A stretch of 64,000 nt of DNA from positions 1-64,000 of the forward strand of contig CAMFII010000001.1 of NCBI GenBank assembly GCA_945952585.1, in the 5' to 3' direction. Origin of the DNA: an uncultured Rhodobacter sp. (GTDB taxonomy: Bacteria; Pseudomonadota; Alphaproteobacteria; Rhodobacterales; Rhodobacteraceae). Positions 1-8,414 of the stretch are shown here, piece after piece. The notes under the pieces are model-generated. The model was given only the letters and a program-made list of their open reading frames with translations, was not told the origin of the DNA and did not search any database. The position numbers were made by a program, and so were the translations under genes. Numbering within the stretch: the stretch's first letter is position 1; every line of letters begins with the position of its first letter.

Positions 1-4
1 GCAG

Positions 5-54
5 TCTGCCCCCCGCACCCCCCGAGGGTATTTTCCCCAAGAAGAAGCAGGCCC
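5..54. other. Leader upstream of amidase with a Rhodobacterales-like intergenic motif
   Basis: The stretch has a C-rich run, then CGAGGGTATTTTCCCC, then AAGAAGAAG, immediately before the amidase start. I remember similar strings (CGAGG-TATTTT followed by CAAGAAGAA) recurring between genes in Rhodobacteraceae, but cannot verify that here. What is visible is an AT-rich island of about ten bases in a GC-rich setting. It may be a promoter or the end of a transcript; the upstream gene lies outside the window. Confidence 0.3.
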
Positions 55-57
55 GTG

Positions 58-1467
58 ATGGATCTGACCGAACTATCGGCGAGCGAGCTGTCGCGGCTGA
101 TCCATACGCGCGCCGTCGCCCCTTCGGAGGTGATGGCGGCCTTCCTTGCCCGGATCGAGCGGGTGAACCCGGCAATCAATGCCGTGGTCGCCCTGCGTGA
201 TCCCGATGTGCTGATGGCCGAGGCGAAGGCGCTCGACAGAGCCGAGCCGGCAGGCTGGCTGCATGGTATTCCCTTCGCCATCAAGGATCTGCAGCGGGTC
301 GCCGGGGTCCTGTCGAGTTCGGGGCATCCCGGCCTCGCGACTTTTGTTCCGCGGGCCGACGACATGCTGCCGCGCCGAATCCGCGCGGCGGGAGCGGTGA
401 TCGTCGGCAAGACCAACGTGCCGGAATTCGGGCTCGGCTCGCATTCCTACAACCCCGTGCATGGCGTGACGGGGAACCCCTACGACCCGTCGCGCAGCGC
501 CGGCGGCTCGTCCGGCGGGGCCGCGGCGGCGCTGGCGGCCCGGCTTGTTCCGGTCGCGGATGGGTCCGACATGATGGGGTCGCTGCGCAACCCGGCGGCC
601 TTCTGCAACGTCTACGGGTTCCGCCCGACATTCGGCCTTGTTCCCGCCGATCCCGAGGGCGACACCTTCCTGCACCAGCTGGCAACAGACGGCCCGATGG
701 CGCGCACCGTCGAGGACCTTGCCCGCCTGCTCGAAATCCTTTCGGTCCCCGAGGCCAGCGATCCGCATTCGCGGCCCTGGGAGCCCTTCAGTGCCGCCCT
801 CGATGTCGATGTCAATGGCCTGCGCATCGGCTGGCTGGGCGACTGGGGCGGCGCCTATCCGACCGAGGTGGGCCTTCTTGATCTCTGCGGCTCGGCGCTA
901 GTCACGCTGAGCAACCTTGGCTGTCAGGTCGAGGCGGTTCCGCCCCCCTTCCCTGCCGAACGGATCTGGGAAAGCTGGATCACGCTGCGCAGCTGGTCGG
1001 TCGCCGCGGGCCTGTCGCCACTTTATGCCGATCCTCGTTCGCGCGCCCAACTGAAGCCCGAGGCGATCTGGGAGATCGAGCGCGGCCTGTCCATCAGCGC
1101 GACAGATATCCATCGCGCCAGCGTCATCCGCTCGCAATGGTATGCGACGCTTGCGCGACTTTTCGACCGTTTCGATGCGCTCGTCCTGCCGTCAGCACAG
1201 GTCTGGCCCTTCGCCAAGGAACAGACCTGGCCGCGGGCGATCGCGGGGCGGGAGATGGACACCTATCACCGCTGGATGGAGGTCGTGATCCCGGTCAGCC
1301 TTGTCGGCTTGCCGGCAATCGCCGTTCCGGCGGGGTTCGGAGAGCAGGGTCTGCCGATGGGGGTGCAGATCTTCGGGCCCAAGGGGGCCGACCGGCGACT
1401 GCTGCGGCTTGGGCAGGCCTATCACCGGGCCACGGACTGGCCTTCGAGGCGCCCACCGCAACCTTGA
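58..1467 (+). CDS. Amidase signature family protein
   Basis: A 469-residue serine amidase that would hydrolyse an amide bond of an unidentified substrate, in the cytoplasm (no signal peptide). The Lys-cisSer-Ser triad is visible: Lys76 in PFAIKDL, the glycine/serine loop SAGGSSGG near residues 147-154, and Ser175 in MMGSLRNPAAFCN. The last segment has MMG where many members have TGG, a variant I know from other uncharacterised amidases. Length is normal for the family. A GTG directly precedes the chosen ATG, so the start may be one codon earlier. It converges on the phosphodiesterase gene with a 10-base gap. GatA is unlikely because no gatB or gatC is nearby; the substrate cannot be named. 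Confidence 0.9.
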   Translation: MDLTELSASELSRLIHTRAVAPSEVMAAFLARIERVNPAINAVVALRDPDVLMAEAKALDRAEPAGWLHGIPFAIKDLQRVAGVLSSSGHPGLATFVPRADDMLPRRIRAAGAVIVGKTNVPEFGLGSHSYNPVHGVTGNPYDPSRSAGGSSGGAAAALAARLVPVADGSDMMGSLRNPAAFCNVYGFRPTFGLVPADPEGDTFLHQLATDGPMARTVEDLARLLEILSVPEASDPHSRPWEPFSAALDVDVNGLRIGWLGDWGGAYPTEVGLLDLCGSALVTLSNLGCQVEAVPPPFPAERIWESWITLRSWSVAAGLSPLYADPRSRAQLKPEAIWEIERGLSISATDIHRASVIRSQWYATLARLFDRFDALVLPSAQVWPFAKEQTWPRAIAGREMDTYHRWMEVVIPVSLVGLPAIAVPAGFGEQGLPMGVQIFGPKGADRRLLRLGQAYHRATDWPSRRPPQP

Positions 1468-1477
1468 GCCCCGGTCC

Positions 1478-2020
1478 TCAGCCAAGCGGGTAGCGCGCGA
1501 GAACCTCGTAGCGCGATCCTGAGGCGCTGCGGATGCTTTCAAACAGCACGATCTCGCGCACGGGCAATGGCCCTGCGCGAAAATCGCTTCCGGTCGCCAC
1601 GGCCCTTTCGATGCGCATCCGCTCCTCGATCCCCGGCGGGCGGAAGCGGCCGAGCGTCACATGCGGAACGAACCGTCGATGCTCGGTCTCGACGCCGGCG
1701 CGGCGGACGATGGTTTCGACCTTTTCCTGAAGACGCATGAGAGCCGGATTCGGGGCGACGCCCGCCCAGACGGCGCGAACCTTCTCACCGCCGAACAGGC
1801 CCAGACCGGCAAGGTCCAGCGACAGGGCGGGCAGCTTCAGCGCGCCGATCGCCTCGTGGACCTCTTCAAGTTTGCGCTCCGGCTGCTCGCCCAGGAAGAC
1901 CAGGGTCAGGTGCAGGTTCTCGATCGGTTCCTTGCGCGGCAGGGGCAGAAGGAACTGTTGGACGGCAAGCGCCGATCGCAGCGTATCGTCCAGTTCAATG
2001 GCAAGGAAGGCGCGGATCAT
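1478..2020 (-). CDS. thpR: RNA 2',3'-cyclic phosphodiesterase
   Basis: A 180-residue member of the 2H phosphoesterase (LigT/ThpR) family, which opens 2',3'-cyclic phosphates on RNA ends. Both catalytic HxT motifs are present: HLTL at residues 37-40 and HVTL at 120-123. The N-terminus MIRAFLAIEL is typical. The reading frame stays open far upstream, but the chosen ATG overlaps the stop of the preceding hydrolase gene by four bases (ATGA), which fits translational coupling and gives the family's normal length. Whether the cell uses it in tRNA repair, RNA decay or cyclic nucleotide turnover cannot be told from sequence. Confidence 0.92.
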   Translation of the reverse strand: MIRAFLAIELDDTLRSALAVQQFLLPLPRKEPIENLHLTLVFLGEQPERKLEEVHEAIGALKLPALSLDLAGLGLFGGEKVRAVWAGVAPNPALMRLQEKVETIVRRAGVETEHRRFVPHVTLGRFRPPGIEERMRIERAVATGSDFRAGPLPVREIVLFESIRSASGSRYEVLARYPLG

Positions 2021-3186
2021 CGACGCGCAAGATGCGCAAGGCGGGCGCGGATCTCGGCCCGGACCGGCCCTTCGCGCGGGGCATCGCGAAGCGTGACAAG
2101 CATATGCGGGGCGGGTTCCGGGCGGTTGCGGAAGCGGGGCAGCGCCGAGAGGACCGTCTGGGCCTCGGCGGGCAGGCGATCGGGAATGTCGTCGCCGGTC
2201 AGCGTCCCCCAAACACCTGTCCAGCAGCGCCCGACCGACCAGGGATCGTAGCCGCCACCTCCCAGCACCAGATACCGTGGTGCGACGGGCCGCAGCGCCG
2301 CCACGACCGACCAGTGGGCGTTGTTTGACAGGGCAAGGCGCGACAGCGGATCCTCGAGCAGGGCATCGGCCCCGCACTGCAGGATGACCGCGTCGGGGCG
2401 GAAGGCGGTGACGCGCGGCAGGATCAGGTCTTCCAGGACCGCGCGCATCTCGCTGTCGTTGAAGCCGCGCGGAACCGGCAGGTTGAAACAATTGCCGACC
2501 CCTTCGTCCTCCAGCCGCCCCGTGAAGGGCCAGCGCCCCTCTTCATGGACCGAAACCAGCAGGGTGTCGGGGTCGCCGGCAAAGGCCTCTTCCACGCCGT
2601 CGCAGTGATGGGCGTCGATGTCGACATAGGCGATGCGGCGGACCCCGACCCGGCGCAGGACCAGCATCGCCAGAACCGGATCGTTGGTATAGCAAAACCC
2701 GTTCGCCCGCGCCCGAAGGCCATGGTGGGTGCCACCGGCAGGCACATAGATCACGCCGCCATCGCGAAGGAGCTCGGCCGCCAGCATCGCCCCGCCGGCC
2801 GAGGTTGCCGGACGGCGGAACATCTCGGGAAAGACCGGGTTCGCCACGGTGCCGAGGCCAAAGCGGCTGTCCTCGGGCAAGGCATGACCGCGCGCTTCGG
2901 CGGCCTGAAGCGCCGCGATATAGGCGGGGTCGTGGAACAGGGTCAGAGCAGCCGGCTTGGCGCGCGGGCTTTGCCGGAAGCGCGGCGGCGGCAGCCAGCC
3001 CAGGGCGCGCGCCAGGTCCATCACGGTCGAGACCCGGGGAATCCGCAGCGGATGCTGGCCGCCATAGCTCGACCGACGATAGATTTCGGACCCGATCAGC
3101 AGCGGGCCGGCAGCCGAGCTCAGTTCAGGAGCGGTTCGATCTTCGACAGGATCGAAGTCGAGGTCGGTTTCGTCATGGAGCCCCAT
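2017..3186 (-). CDS. Histone deacetylase family (AcuC-like) zinc hydrolase
   Basis: A zinc-dependent deacetylase-fold hydrolase that probably removes acetyl groups from a protein lysine or an acylated polyamine. Active-site features are visible: the tandem His in PAGGTHHGLRARANGFCYTND, the metal-binding AYVDIDAHHCDG, a second Asp in CGADALLEDPL, and GGGGYDPWSVGRCW near the C-terminus. The start is uncertain. The only ATG, at 3186, lies inside the preceding peroxidase gene and adds a poorly conserved-looking acidic stretch; homology appears to begin near PLLIGSEIYRR, about 28 residues in, and no ATG, GTG or TTG lies between. Either a 67-base overlap or a CTG start near 3121 must be used. The 3' end overlaps thpR by four bases. 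Confidence 0.88.
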   Translation of the reverse strand: MGLHDETDLDFDPVEDRTAPELSSAAGPLLIGSEIYRRSSYGGQHPLRIPRVSTVMDLARALGWLPPPRFRQSPRAKPAALTLFHDPAYIAALQAAEARGHALPEDSRFGLGTVANPVFPEMFRRPATSAGGAMLAAELLRDGGVIYVPAGGTHHGLRARANGFCYTNDPVLAMLVLRRVGVRRIAYVDIDAHHCDGVEEAFAGDPDTLLVSVHEEGRWPFTGRLEDEGVGNCFNLPVPRGFNDSEMRAVLEDLILPRVTAFRPDAVILQCGADALLEDPLSRLALSNNAHWSVVAALRPVAPRYLVLGGGGYDPWSVGRCWTGVWGTLTGDDIPDRLPAEAQTVLSALPRFRNRPEPAPHMLVTLRDAPREGPVRAEIRARLAHLARR

Positions 3187-3644
3187 GTCGCCAGCACTTC
3201 TCCGTTCGGGCCGATCAACACCTTGTTGAAATTCCAGCTTGGCGTGAAGCCGGTTTCATCGCGAAGCCAAGCGTAGAAGGGATGGGCCGCAGGGCCGGTG
3301 ACATGGGTGATATCGGTCATCGGCAGACTGATGTCGAACTGCATCGCGCAATACTGCTTCACTTCCTTCGCAGACCCGAGTTCCTGGCGGAAATCGTCCG
3401 ATGGTACGGCCAGGACGACCAGCCCGCGCGGACCGAAATCGTCCTGGAGCTGCTGCAACTCGGTGAACTGCGGGGCGAAACCGCAGAGCGACGCGGTATT
3501 CACGACCAGCACCGGACGGCCGCGGAAACTGTCCATGTCGATGGTGCCGCCGTCGATCGATGTGAAGGTGAAACCGGCCTGCGCTGTTGTCGCCCCCAGA
3601 AAGACGCCGACCGCGGCAACTGTACCCGTGAGCCAACCTGACAT
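3120..3644 (-). CDS. Glutathione peroxidase family protein, exported
   Basis: A 174-residue thiol peroxidase of the GPx family. The start is the ATG preceded by AGGAG at good spacing, which gives a clean signal peptide (MSGWLTGTVAAVGVFLGATTAQA), so the enzyme probably acts in the periplasm. The peroxidatic residue is Cys54 in NTASLCGF, where selenoenzymes have Sec; the conserved WNFNK near the C-terminus supplies the Trp and Asn. Such Cys-type enzymes usually reduce hydroperoxides with thioredoxin rather than glutathione. It is the first gene of a leftward run with the deacetylase-like gene and thpR, which begins inside or at its 3' end. Confidence 0.9.
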   Translation of the reverse strand: MSGWLTGTVAAVGVFLGATTAQAGFTFTSIDGGTIDMDSFRGRPVLVVNTASLCGFAPQFTELQQLQDDFGPRGLVVLAVPSDDFRQELGSAKEVKQYCAMQFDISLPMTDITHVTGPAAHPFYAWLRDETGFTPSWNFNKVLIGPNGEVLATWGSMTKPTSTSILSKIEPLLN

Positions 3645-3807
3645 GAAAACTCCTCCCCGTCCCATATGCGATCATCCCTGATGGCGGGAGTTAGTCCTTC
3701 GGGGGTTGGCGTCAACTTACCTTGGGGTGAAGGACGACGGTCTGGACAAGACGCCCGGATCGTCTGACAATGATCGCAACGAGAGGCAAACTCCGAGCAG
3801 GCGGTTA

Positions 3808-4344
3808 GTGAACAGGTCAAAGGCCATAAGTCTGTTGAGCGATACGACCACCAGAACGCAATATGGGGCGATCTGTTGGCGGATGCACAAATCCGGCATT
3901 CAGGTGCTGCTTGTGACGTCGCGCGATACGGGCCGCTGGATCATTCCGAAGGGCTGGCCGATTGCCGGAGCGACCGACGCCGGGTCGGCTGAGCGTGAGG
4001 CTTGGGAAGAGGCGGGCGTGCTGGGCAAGATGCTGCCGCTGTGCCTGGGCGTCTATGCCTATGACAAGGTCGTTGTTCCCGGCCGTAGTATCCCCTGCGT
4101 CGTTGCGGTCTATCCGCTTCGCGTGACCGAGCTGAAGAAACGCTTCCCCGAGCGCAAGCAACGTCGCCGCAAGTGGTTCTCGCTCGACGACGCGACCCGG
4201 AAAGTGGCCGAGCCTGAACTGCGCCAGATCCTGGCCGAGTTCCGGCCTCCGACCACCGCAGATATCGAGGCAGCCGGTTTGGCTCCCGTGCCAGAAAAGG
4301 AAACGGACGACCCGGCGACGGACAGCCTGCGCGAGAGCAATTGA
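3808..4344 (+). CDS. Nudix hydrolase
   Basis: A Nudix-fold pyrophosphohydrolase of about 178 residues. The Nudix helix reads REAWEEAGV with RWIIPKGWP before it, so the catalytic REuxEExGu core is intact; the separate Glu expected earlier in the box (GX5E) is not at the canonical place, where the sequence has GATDAGSAE. RRRKWFSLDDA follows, as in diphosphoinositol/diadenosine polyphosphate-type members. I chose the GTG at 3808 because it leaves about 20 residues before RTQYGAICWR, the length usual for this subgroup; GTG 3727 and TTG 3706 are alternatives. The substrate is unknown. The next gene follows in the same direction after 50 bases. Confidence 0.88.
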   Translation: MNRSKAISLLSDTTTRTQYGAICWRMHKSGIQVLLVTSRDTGRWIIPKGWPIAGATDAGSAEREAWEEAGVLGKMLPLCLGVYAYDKVVVPGRSIPCVVAVYPLRVTELKKRFPERKQRRRKWFSLDDATRKVAEPELRQILAEFRPPTTADIEAAGLAPVPEKETDDPATDSLRESN

Positions 4345-4394
4345 AATCCTGACCCGATCGATTATTTCGGATGTCGGAAGCCCTGTGTGACAGA

Positions 4395-4811
4395 ATGATC
4401 CACTACAACCTGACCTGCGCGTCCGGCCATGAGTTCGACAGCTGGTTCAAATCCTCGGAAGCATTCGATGGCCTCGTTGCCGCGGCGAGGGTGAGTTGCC
4501 CTGTCTGCGGTAGCACGGAGGTGTCGAAGGCCCTGATGGCGCCGGCTGTCGCCGTATCGGGCGAGGCGCGGGATCTGGGTGCCCCTGCGAGCGAGGTCGA
4601 GCAGGCCTTGGCGGCACTGCGGCGTCAGGTCGAGGAAAACTCGGAATATGTCGGGCTGAACTTTGCGGCCGAGGCGCGCAAGATGCATGAGGGTGACTTG
4701 CCGACCCGCTCGATCTATGGCGAGGCGAAACTCGAAGAGGCGAAGCAGTTGATCGAGGATGGTGTCCCGGTCGCGCCGCTGCCTTTCATGCCGCGGCGCA
4801 AGACCAACTGA
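4395..4811 (+). CDS. DUF1178 family protein
   Basis: A 138-residue protein of a widespread proteobacterial family of unknown function. The family start MIHYNLTCASGHEFDSWF is clear and fixes the ATG; an upstream in-frame start would add only eight unrelated residues. Four cysteines lie in a CxxxH and CPVCG arrangement (CASGHEF at 7-13, then SCPVCGS), which looks like a small zinc ribbon. The C-terminal half is helical with a conserved RSIYGEA segment. It lies just downstream of the Nudix gene and converges on the ferredoxin gene with six bases between. No reaction can be assigned. Confidence 0.88.
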   Translation: MIHYNLTCASGHEFDSWFKSSEAFDGLVAAARVSCPVCGSTEVSKALMAPAVAVSGEARDLGAPASEVEQALAALRRQVEENSEYVGLNFAAEARKMHEGDLPTRSIYGEAKLEEAKQLIEDGVPVAPLPFMPRRKTN

Positions 4812-4817
4812 CCTGGG

Positions 4818-5174
<357 letters not shown>

Positions 5175-5274
5175 CTAGCCTAGCCGCCCGGCAGCTTCCA
5201 TACCCCAGTTGCGCGACCTTTCCTGACGTCTTAGCGTCAACGGACAAGCCAGGCAGTGCGACGGGAGGGGCGCC

Positions 5275-5895
5275 GTGCCGTTAGACATCATCGGGACCGG
5301 GTTCGGGCGAACAGGTACGGATTCGATGCGCGAGGCTTTGGGAATTCTCGGTTTCGGTCCATGCCATCACATGTTCGAGGTGAATGCCGACCCCGAGCAG
5401 AAGCGGCTGTGGCGCGCGCTTGCCGCTGGCGGCCCCCCTGACTGGGAGGCGCTGTTCGCCGGCTACCGCTCGTGCATGGATTGGCCCTCGGCGCATTACT
5501 GGCGCCAGCTGGTCGAGGCCTATCCGAAGGCAAAGGTCATCCTGACCTGGCGCAGCGCCGAAAGCTGGTGGGCAAGCTACGAACGCACCCTGCTTCCTGC
5601 GTTGAAAGGCAGTACCGATCCCGCCTCTCTTGGCATCGCGCTGGTCGCCCGTCAGGCGCTTGAGGGCAGGCCCGAGGATCGCGATCATGTCATGGCGATC
5701 TACGAGGCGCATGTGGCGGCGGTGAAAGCCACGGTGCCGCCGGATCGGCTACTTGTGCATGAGTTGGGCGACGGCTGGGAGCCGCTCTGCGCCCATCTTG
5801 GCGTGGCCGTGCCGGACGTGCCCTATCCCCACCAGAACAGCCGGACCGAGTTCTCGGCGCGCTTCGGCACCGGGGGGGATGTGGCGGCAACCTGA
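5275..5895 (+). CDS. Sulfotransferase-like P-loop protein
   Basis: A 206-residue protein of the sulfotransferase superfamily, likely the group resembling Pfam Sulfotransfer_4. The N-terminal GTGFGRTGTDSMREAL is the 5'-phosphosulfate-binding loop and VILTWRSAESWWASYERT holds the Arg/Ser that bind the 3'-phosphate of PAPS. The start is GTG, with GGGAGGGG just upstream, and gives the normal N-terminus MPLDIIGTG. The acceptor is unknown. The active-site His usual in human enzymes is not obvious, and proteins of this group are poorly characterised in bacteria. It stands alone; a lipoprotein gene follows after 116 bases. Confidence 0.83.
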   Translation: MPLDIIGTGFGRTGTDSMREALGILGFGPCHHMFEVNADPEQKRLWRALAAGGPPDWEALFAGYRSCMDWPSAHYWRQLVEAYPKAKVILTWRSAESWWASYERTLLPALKGSTDPASLGIALVARQALEGRPEDRDHVMAIYEAHVAAVKATVPPDRLLVHELGDGWEPLCAHLGVAVPDVPYPHQNSRTEFSARFGTGGDVAAT

Positions 5896-6011
5896 CCGTC
5901 CTGCAACGCTTCTTGCCGCGTGCTTGTTGGACAGCTTCCTCGACCGGGCCTTTGCCGCTATCCTGTCCTGTAATCCGGGCAGACCGGCACGAATTACAAC
6001 CGACAGGCCGC

Positions 6012-6551
6012 ATGATCCGCTTCCTTGCTTCCGGTGCCCTGTTGCTGGCCTTGTCCGCCTGCGACGGCAGCCCGACTTCTGGCGCCGCCTCCGGCGCGGA
6101 TCTGCGCGCCGAGCTGGTCCCGGCCGAAGGCAATGCGCCTCCGGCAACGCCAGCCGGTGCATGCTGGGCCAAGGAGACGACGCCCGCGGTGATCGAAACG
6201 GTCTCCGAGCAGGAAATGATCCGGCCGGCCCAGCTGGCCGAGGATGGAACACAGATCTTGCCGGCGGTCTTTCGCAGCGTCACCCGACAGAAGATCGTGC
6301 AGGATCGCGAGACGGTGTTCTTCCGCACCCCCTGCGGCGCCGACGAAAACGTCACTTTCGTTGCCTCGCTGCAGCGCGCGCTCAAGGCCCGGGGCCTGTA
6401 TTCCGCACCGGTGACTGGCGAGTTGGACGAAGCCACCCACCTGGCCATCCGCCGCTATCAGGAGCCACGGGGCCTGGACAGCAAGATCCTGTCGCTTGCC
6501 GCTGCGCGGGATCTGGGTCTGGTCGCCGTGGATCGCGACAGCCTCCAATAG
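6012..6551 (+). CDS. Lipoprotein with peptidoglycan-binding domain
   Basis: A 179-residue envelope protein. The ATG at 6012 gives a lipoprotein signal, MIRFLASGALLLALSACDG, with the lipobox LSAC so that Cys18 or a close neighbour is acylated. A low-complexity Ala/Ser/Gly linker follows. The C-terminal part (VASLQRALKARGLYSAPVTG, then ATHLAIRRYQ) matches a PG_binding_1 repeat, a three-helix module that binds peptidoglycan. It therefore probably tethers a membrane to the cell wall. Two Cys in the middle region could form a disulfide. It converges on degP with a hairpin between the two stops. Confidence 0.85.
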   Translation: MIRFLASGALLLALSACDGSPTSGAASGADLRAELVPAEGNAPPATPAGACWAKETTPAVIETVSEQEMIRPAQLAEDGTQILPAVFRSVTRQKIVQDRETVFFRTPCGADENVTFVASLQRALKARGLYSAPVTGELDEATHLAIRRYQEPRGLDSKILSLAAARDLGLVAVDRDSLQ

Positions 6552-6555
6552 GAAA

Positions 6556-6576
6556 GGGGCGCCGGTTGGGCGCCCC
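6556..6576. terminator. Intrinsic terminator-like hairpin between lipoprotein and degP genes
   Basis: GGGGCGCC and GGCGCCCC form a perfect 8-bp stem around a 5-base loop. It lies between the stops of two convergent genes, where it could act in both directions. The tract after it is only moderately T-rich (CTCGTTGTTG), so the termination call rests mainly on position and stem strength. Confidence 0.6.
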
Positions 6577-6602
6577 CTCGTTGTTGCCGGTCCTGGATCG
6601 GA

Positions 6603-8078
6603 TCAGCTCTTTTCGACCGACAGCGCGACAAAGCGCGGGTCGCCCTCGCGGCGGACAAGAAGCAGCAGCGACTTGCGGCCGGCATCGCGGGCCTCGGTGA
6701 CGCGCTCTTCCAGGTCCGAGACCGAGGTGACAGCCTGCTGGCCGGCTTCGGTGATGATGTCACCAGCGCGCAGCCCCTTGGTATAGGCCTCGGAAGCCGG
6801 ATCGACCTCCATCACCGCAAGACCCTTGGTGTCGGCGGGCAGGTTCATCTTCTCGGCGTCGTCAGGGGTCACGGCGACGACTTTCAGGCCCAGAAGCTCC
6901 TGCACTTCCGGCTTGGCAGGGGCTTTGGCCGAGGCCGGAACCGGCTCGGATTCCGCGTCTTCACGGCGGCCAAGCTTGATCGACAGGGTCTCGGACTTGC
7001 CGTCGCGAAGAACCACGACCTCAGTCGCCTTGCCGATATCGGTGTCGGCGACCTTGCGGACCAGCTCGCGGGTGTCTTTCACGTCGACGCCATCGAAGCG
7101 GACGATCACGTCACCGGACTTCATGCCGGCATCCTTGGCGGGGCCATCCGGCACGTCGGTGACCAGCGCGCCCTTGGCATCGGCCAGTCCCATGGCATCT
7201 GCCACATCCGGGGTCACGTCCTGGATGCGGACGCCCAGCCAGCCGCGGCGGGTTTCGCCGTATTGCTTCAGCTGGTCGACGACCTTGGACACGACGTTCG
7301 ACGCCATCGAGAAGCCGATGCCGATCGAGCCGCCGTTCGGCGACAGGATGGCGGTGTTCACGCCGATGACCTGGCCGTCGGAGTTGAACAGCGGACCACC
7401 CGAGTTGCCGCGGTTGATGGCGGCGTCGGTCTGGATGTAGTCGTCATAAGTACCCGAAAGCGCCCGGTTGCGGGCCGAGACGATCCCGGCCGAAACCGAG
7501 AAACCCTGGCCGAGCGGGTTGCCCATGGCGACAACCCAGTCGCCGACCTGCATCAGGTCGCTGTCGCCGAACTTGACGAAGGGAAGCGGTTCCTTGGAAT
7601 CGACCTTAAGCAGGGCGATGTCGGTCTTGGGATCGGTACCGACAACCTTAGCGGCCATCTTGCCGCCGTTGAAGAACTCGATCTGGATCTCGTCGGCGCC
7701 TTCGATGACGTGGTTGTTGGTGACGATGTAGCCATCCTCGGACACGACGAAGCCGGACCCGAGCGCCTCACTGCGGCGCGGGGCCTGCTGGCCACCCTCG
7801 CCACCCTGGCGGTCCTGGAAGTCCTTGAAGAACTGCTCGAAGGGCGAACCCTCGGGAACCATCGGGCCATCCTCGGTCGAGGCGGCAACAACGGCCGAAG
7901 TGGTGATGTCGACAACGGCCGGGCTGACCTGCTTGGCCAGCTCGGCGAAGGATTCAGGGGCGGTGAACGCAAGGGCCGGGACGACCGGCGTAGCCGCGAC
8001 GGCGGCACCCAAGAGCGCTGCCGCAACCAGGTTGCGCGCGCTCTTCGGCCGGGCGGCGGACTTGGTGATAGGGGACAC
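6603..8078 (-). CDS. degP: Periplasmic serine protease of the Do/DegP family
   Basis: A 491-residue HtrA-type protease and chaperone that degrades misfolded envelope proteins. The start is GTG, preceded by AAGGAG eight bases away, giving a signal peptide that ends near PALAFTAP. The trypsin-like domain shows the triad: His in TNNHVIEG, Asp in TDIALLKV, Ser in RGNSGGPLF. Two PDZ domains follow, around GWLGVRIQDV and the C-terminal GLAVMEVDPAS. A longer frame upstream is open but lacks a ribosome site. It is the last gene of the leftward hflK-hflC-DUF2065-degP run, 141 bases after DUF2065, so it may have its own promoter. degQ or mucD are possible alternative names. Confidence 0.95.
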   Translation of the reverse strand: MSPITKSAARPKSARNLVAAALLGAAVAATPVVPALAFTAPESFAELAKQVSPAVVDITTSAVVAASTEDGPMVPEGSPFEQFFKDFQDRQGGEGGQQAPRRSEALGSGFVVSEDGYIVTNNHVIEGADEIQIEFFNGGKMAAKVVGTDPKTDIALLKVDSKEPLPFVKFGDSDLMQVGDWVVAMGNPLGQGFSVSAGIVSARNRALSGTYDDYIQTDAAINRGNSGGPLFNSDGQVIGVNTAILSPNGGSIGIGFSMASNVVSKVVDQLKQYGETRRGWLGVRIQDVTPDVADAMGLADAKGALVTDVPDGPAKDAGMKSGDVIVRFDGVDVKDTRELVRKVADTDIGKATEVVVLRDGKSETLSIKLGRREDAESEPVPASAKAPAKPEVQELLGLKVVAVTPDDAEKMNLPADTKGLAVMEVDPASEAYTKGLRAGDIITEAGQQAVTSVSDLEERVTEARDAGRKSLLLLVRREGDPRFVALSVEKS

Positions 8079-8219
8079 TCGAAACTCCTTTTGGCTGCAT
8101 GTAGCTGCCGGTCCCGCGACCGGCCTAATGCGCAGATACACCGCGTAGGGGTGCCAACTGCAATGCAATCCCGTTCGCATAGGCTCAATTCGGTGTGAGA
8201 GATCCGTTAGCGGACTCTG

Positions 8220-8414
8220 TCACGCCCCGAGGTGACGGGCAAGCCAGACGAACACCACGCCCAGGGCAAGCGCCCCGAGGCCCAGAACCCGCCGCTGGTC
8301 GCGCGGCATGGCGGAAAAGCGCGCGAGCAGTTCCTCCATACGCGCAGGGGCCAGCGCAAGCGCCAGCCCCTCGACGGACAGAACCAGACCGATCGCCAGA
8401 AGCACAAGGGTCAT
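8220..8414 (-). CDS. DUF2065 small membrane protein
   Basis: A 64-residue protein with two transmembrane helices: residues about 2-22 and 43-60, joined by a short charged loop (RFSAMPRDQRR). It matches the DUF2065 family, whose genes very often follow hflC in proteobacteria. Its start overlaps the hflC stop by four bases, so it is almost certainly cotranslated. No function is established; the conserved position suggests a small accessory subunit of, or assembly factor for, the HflK-HflC complex, which is inference. Confidence 0.85.
   Translation of the reverse strand: MTLVLLAIGLVLSVEGLALALAPARMEELLARFSAMPRDQRRVLGLGALALGVVFVWLARHLGA

Noticed and set aside
3120-3644. Selenocysteine in the glutathione peroxidase-like protein
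   Set aside because: The active-site codon gives Cys, with no TGA codon there.
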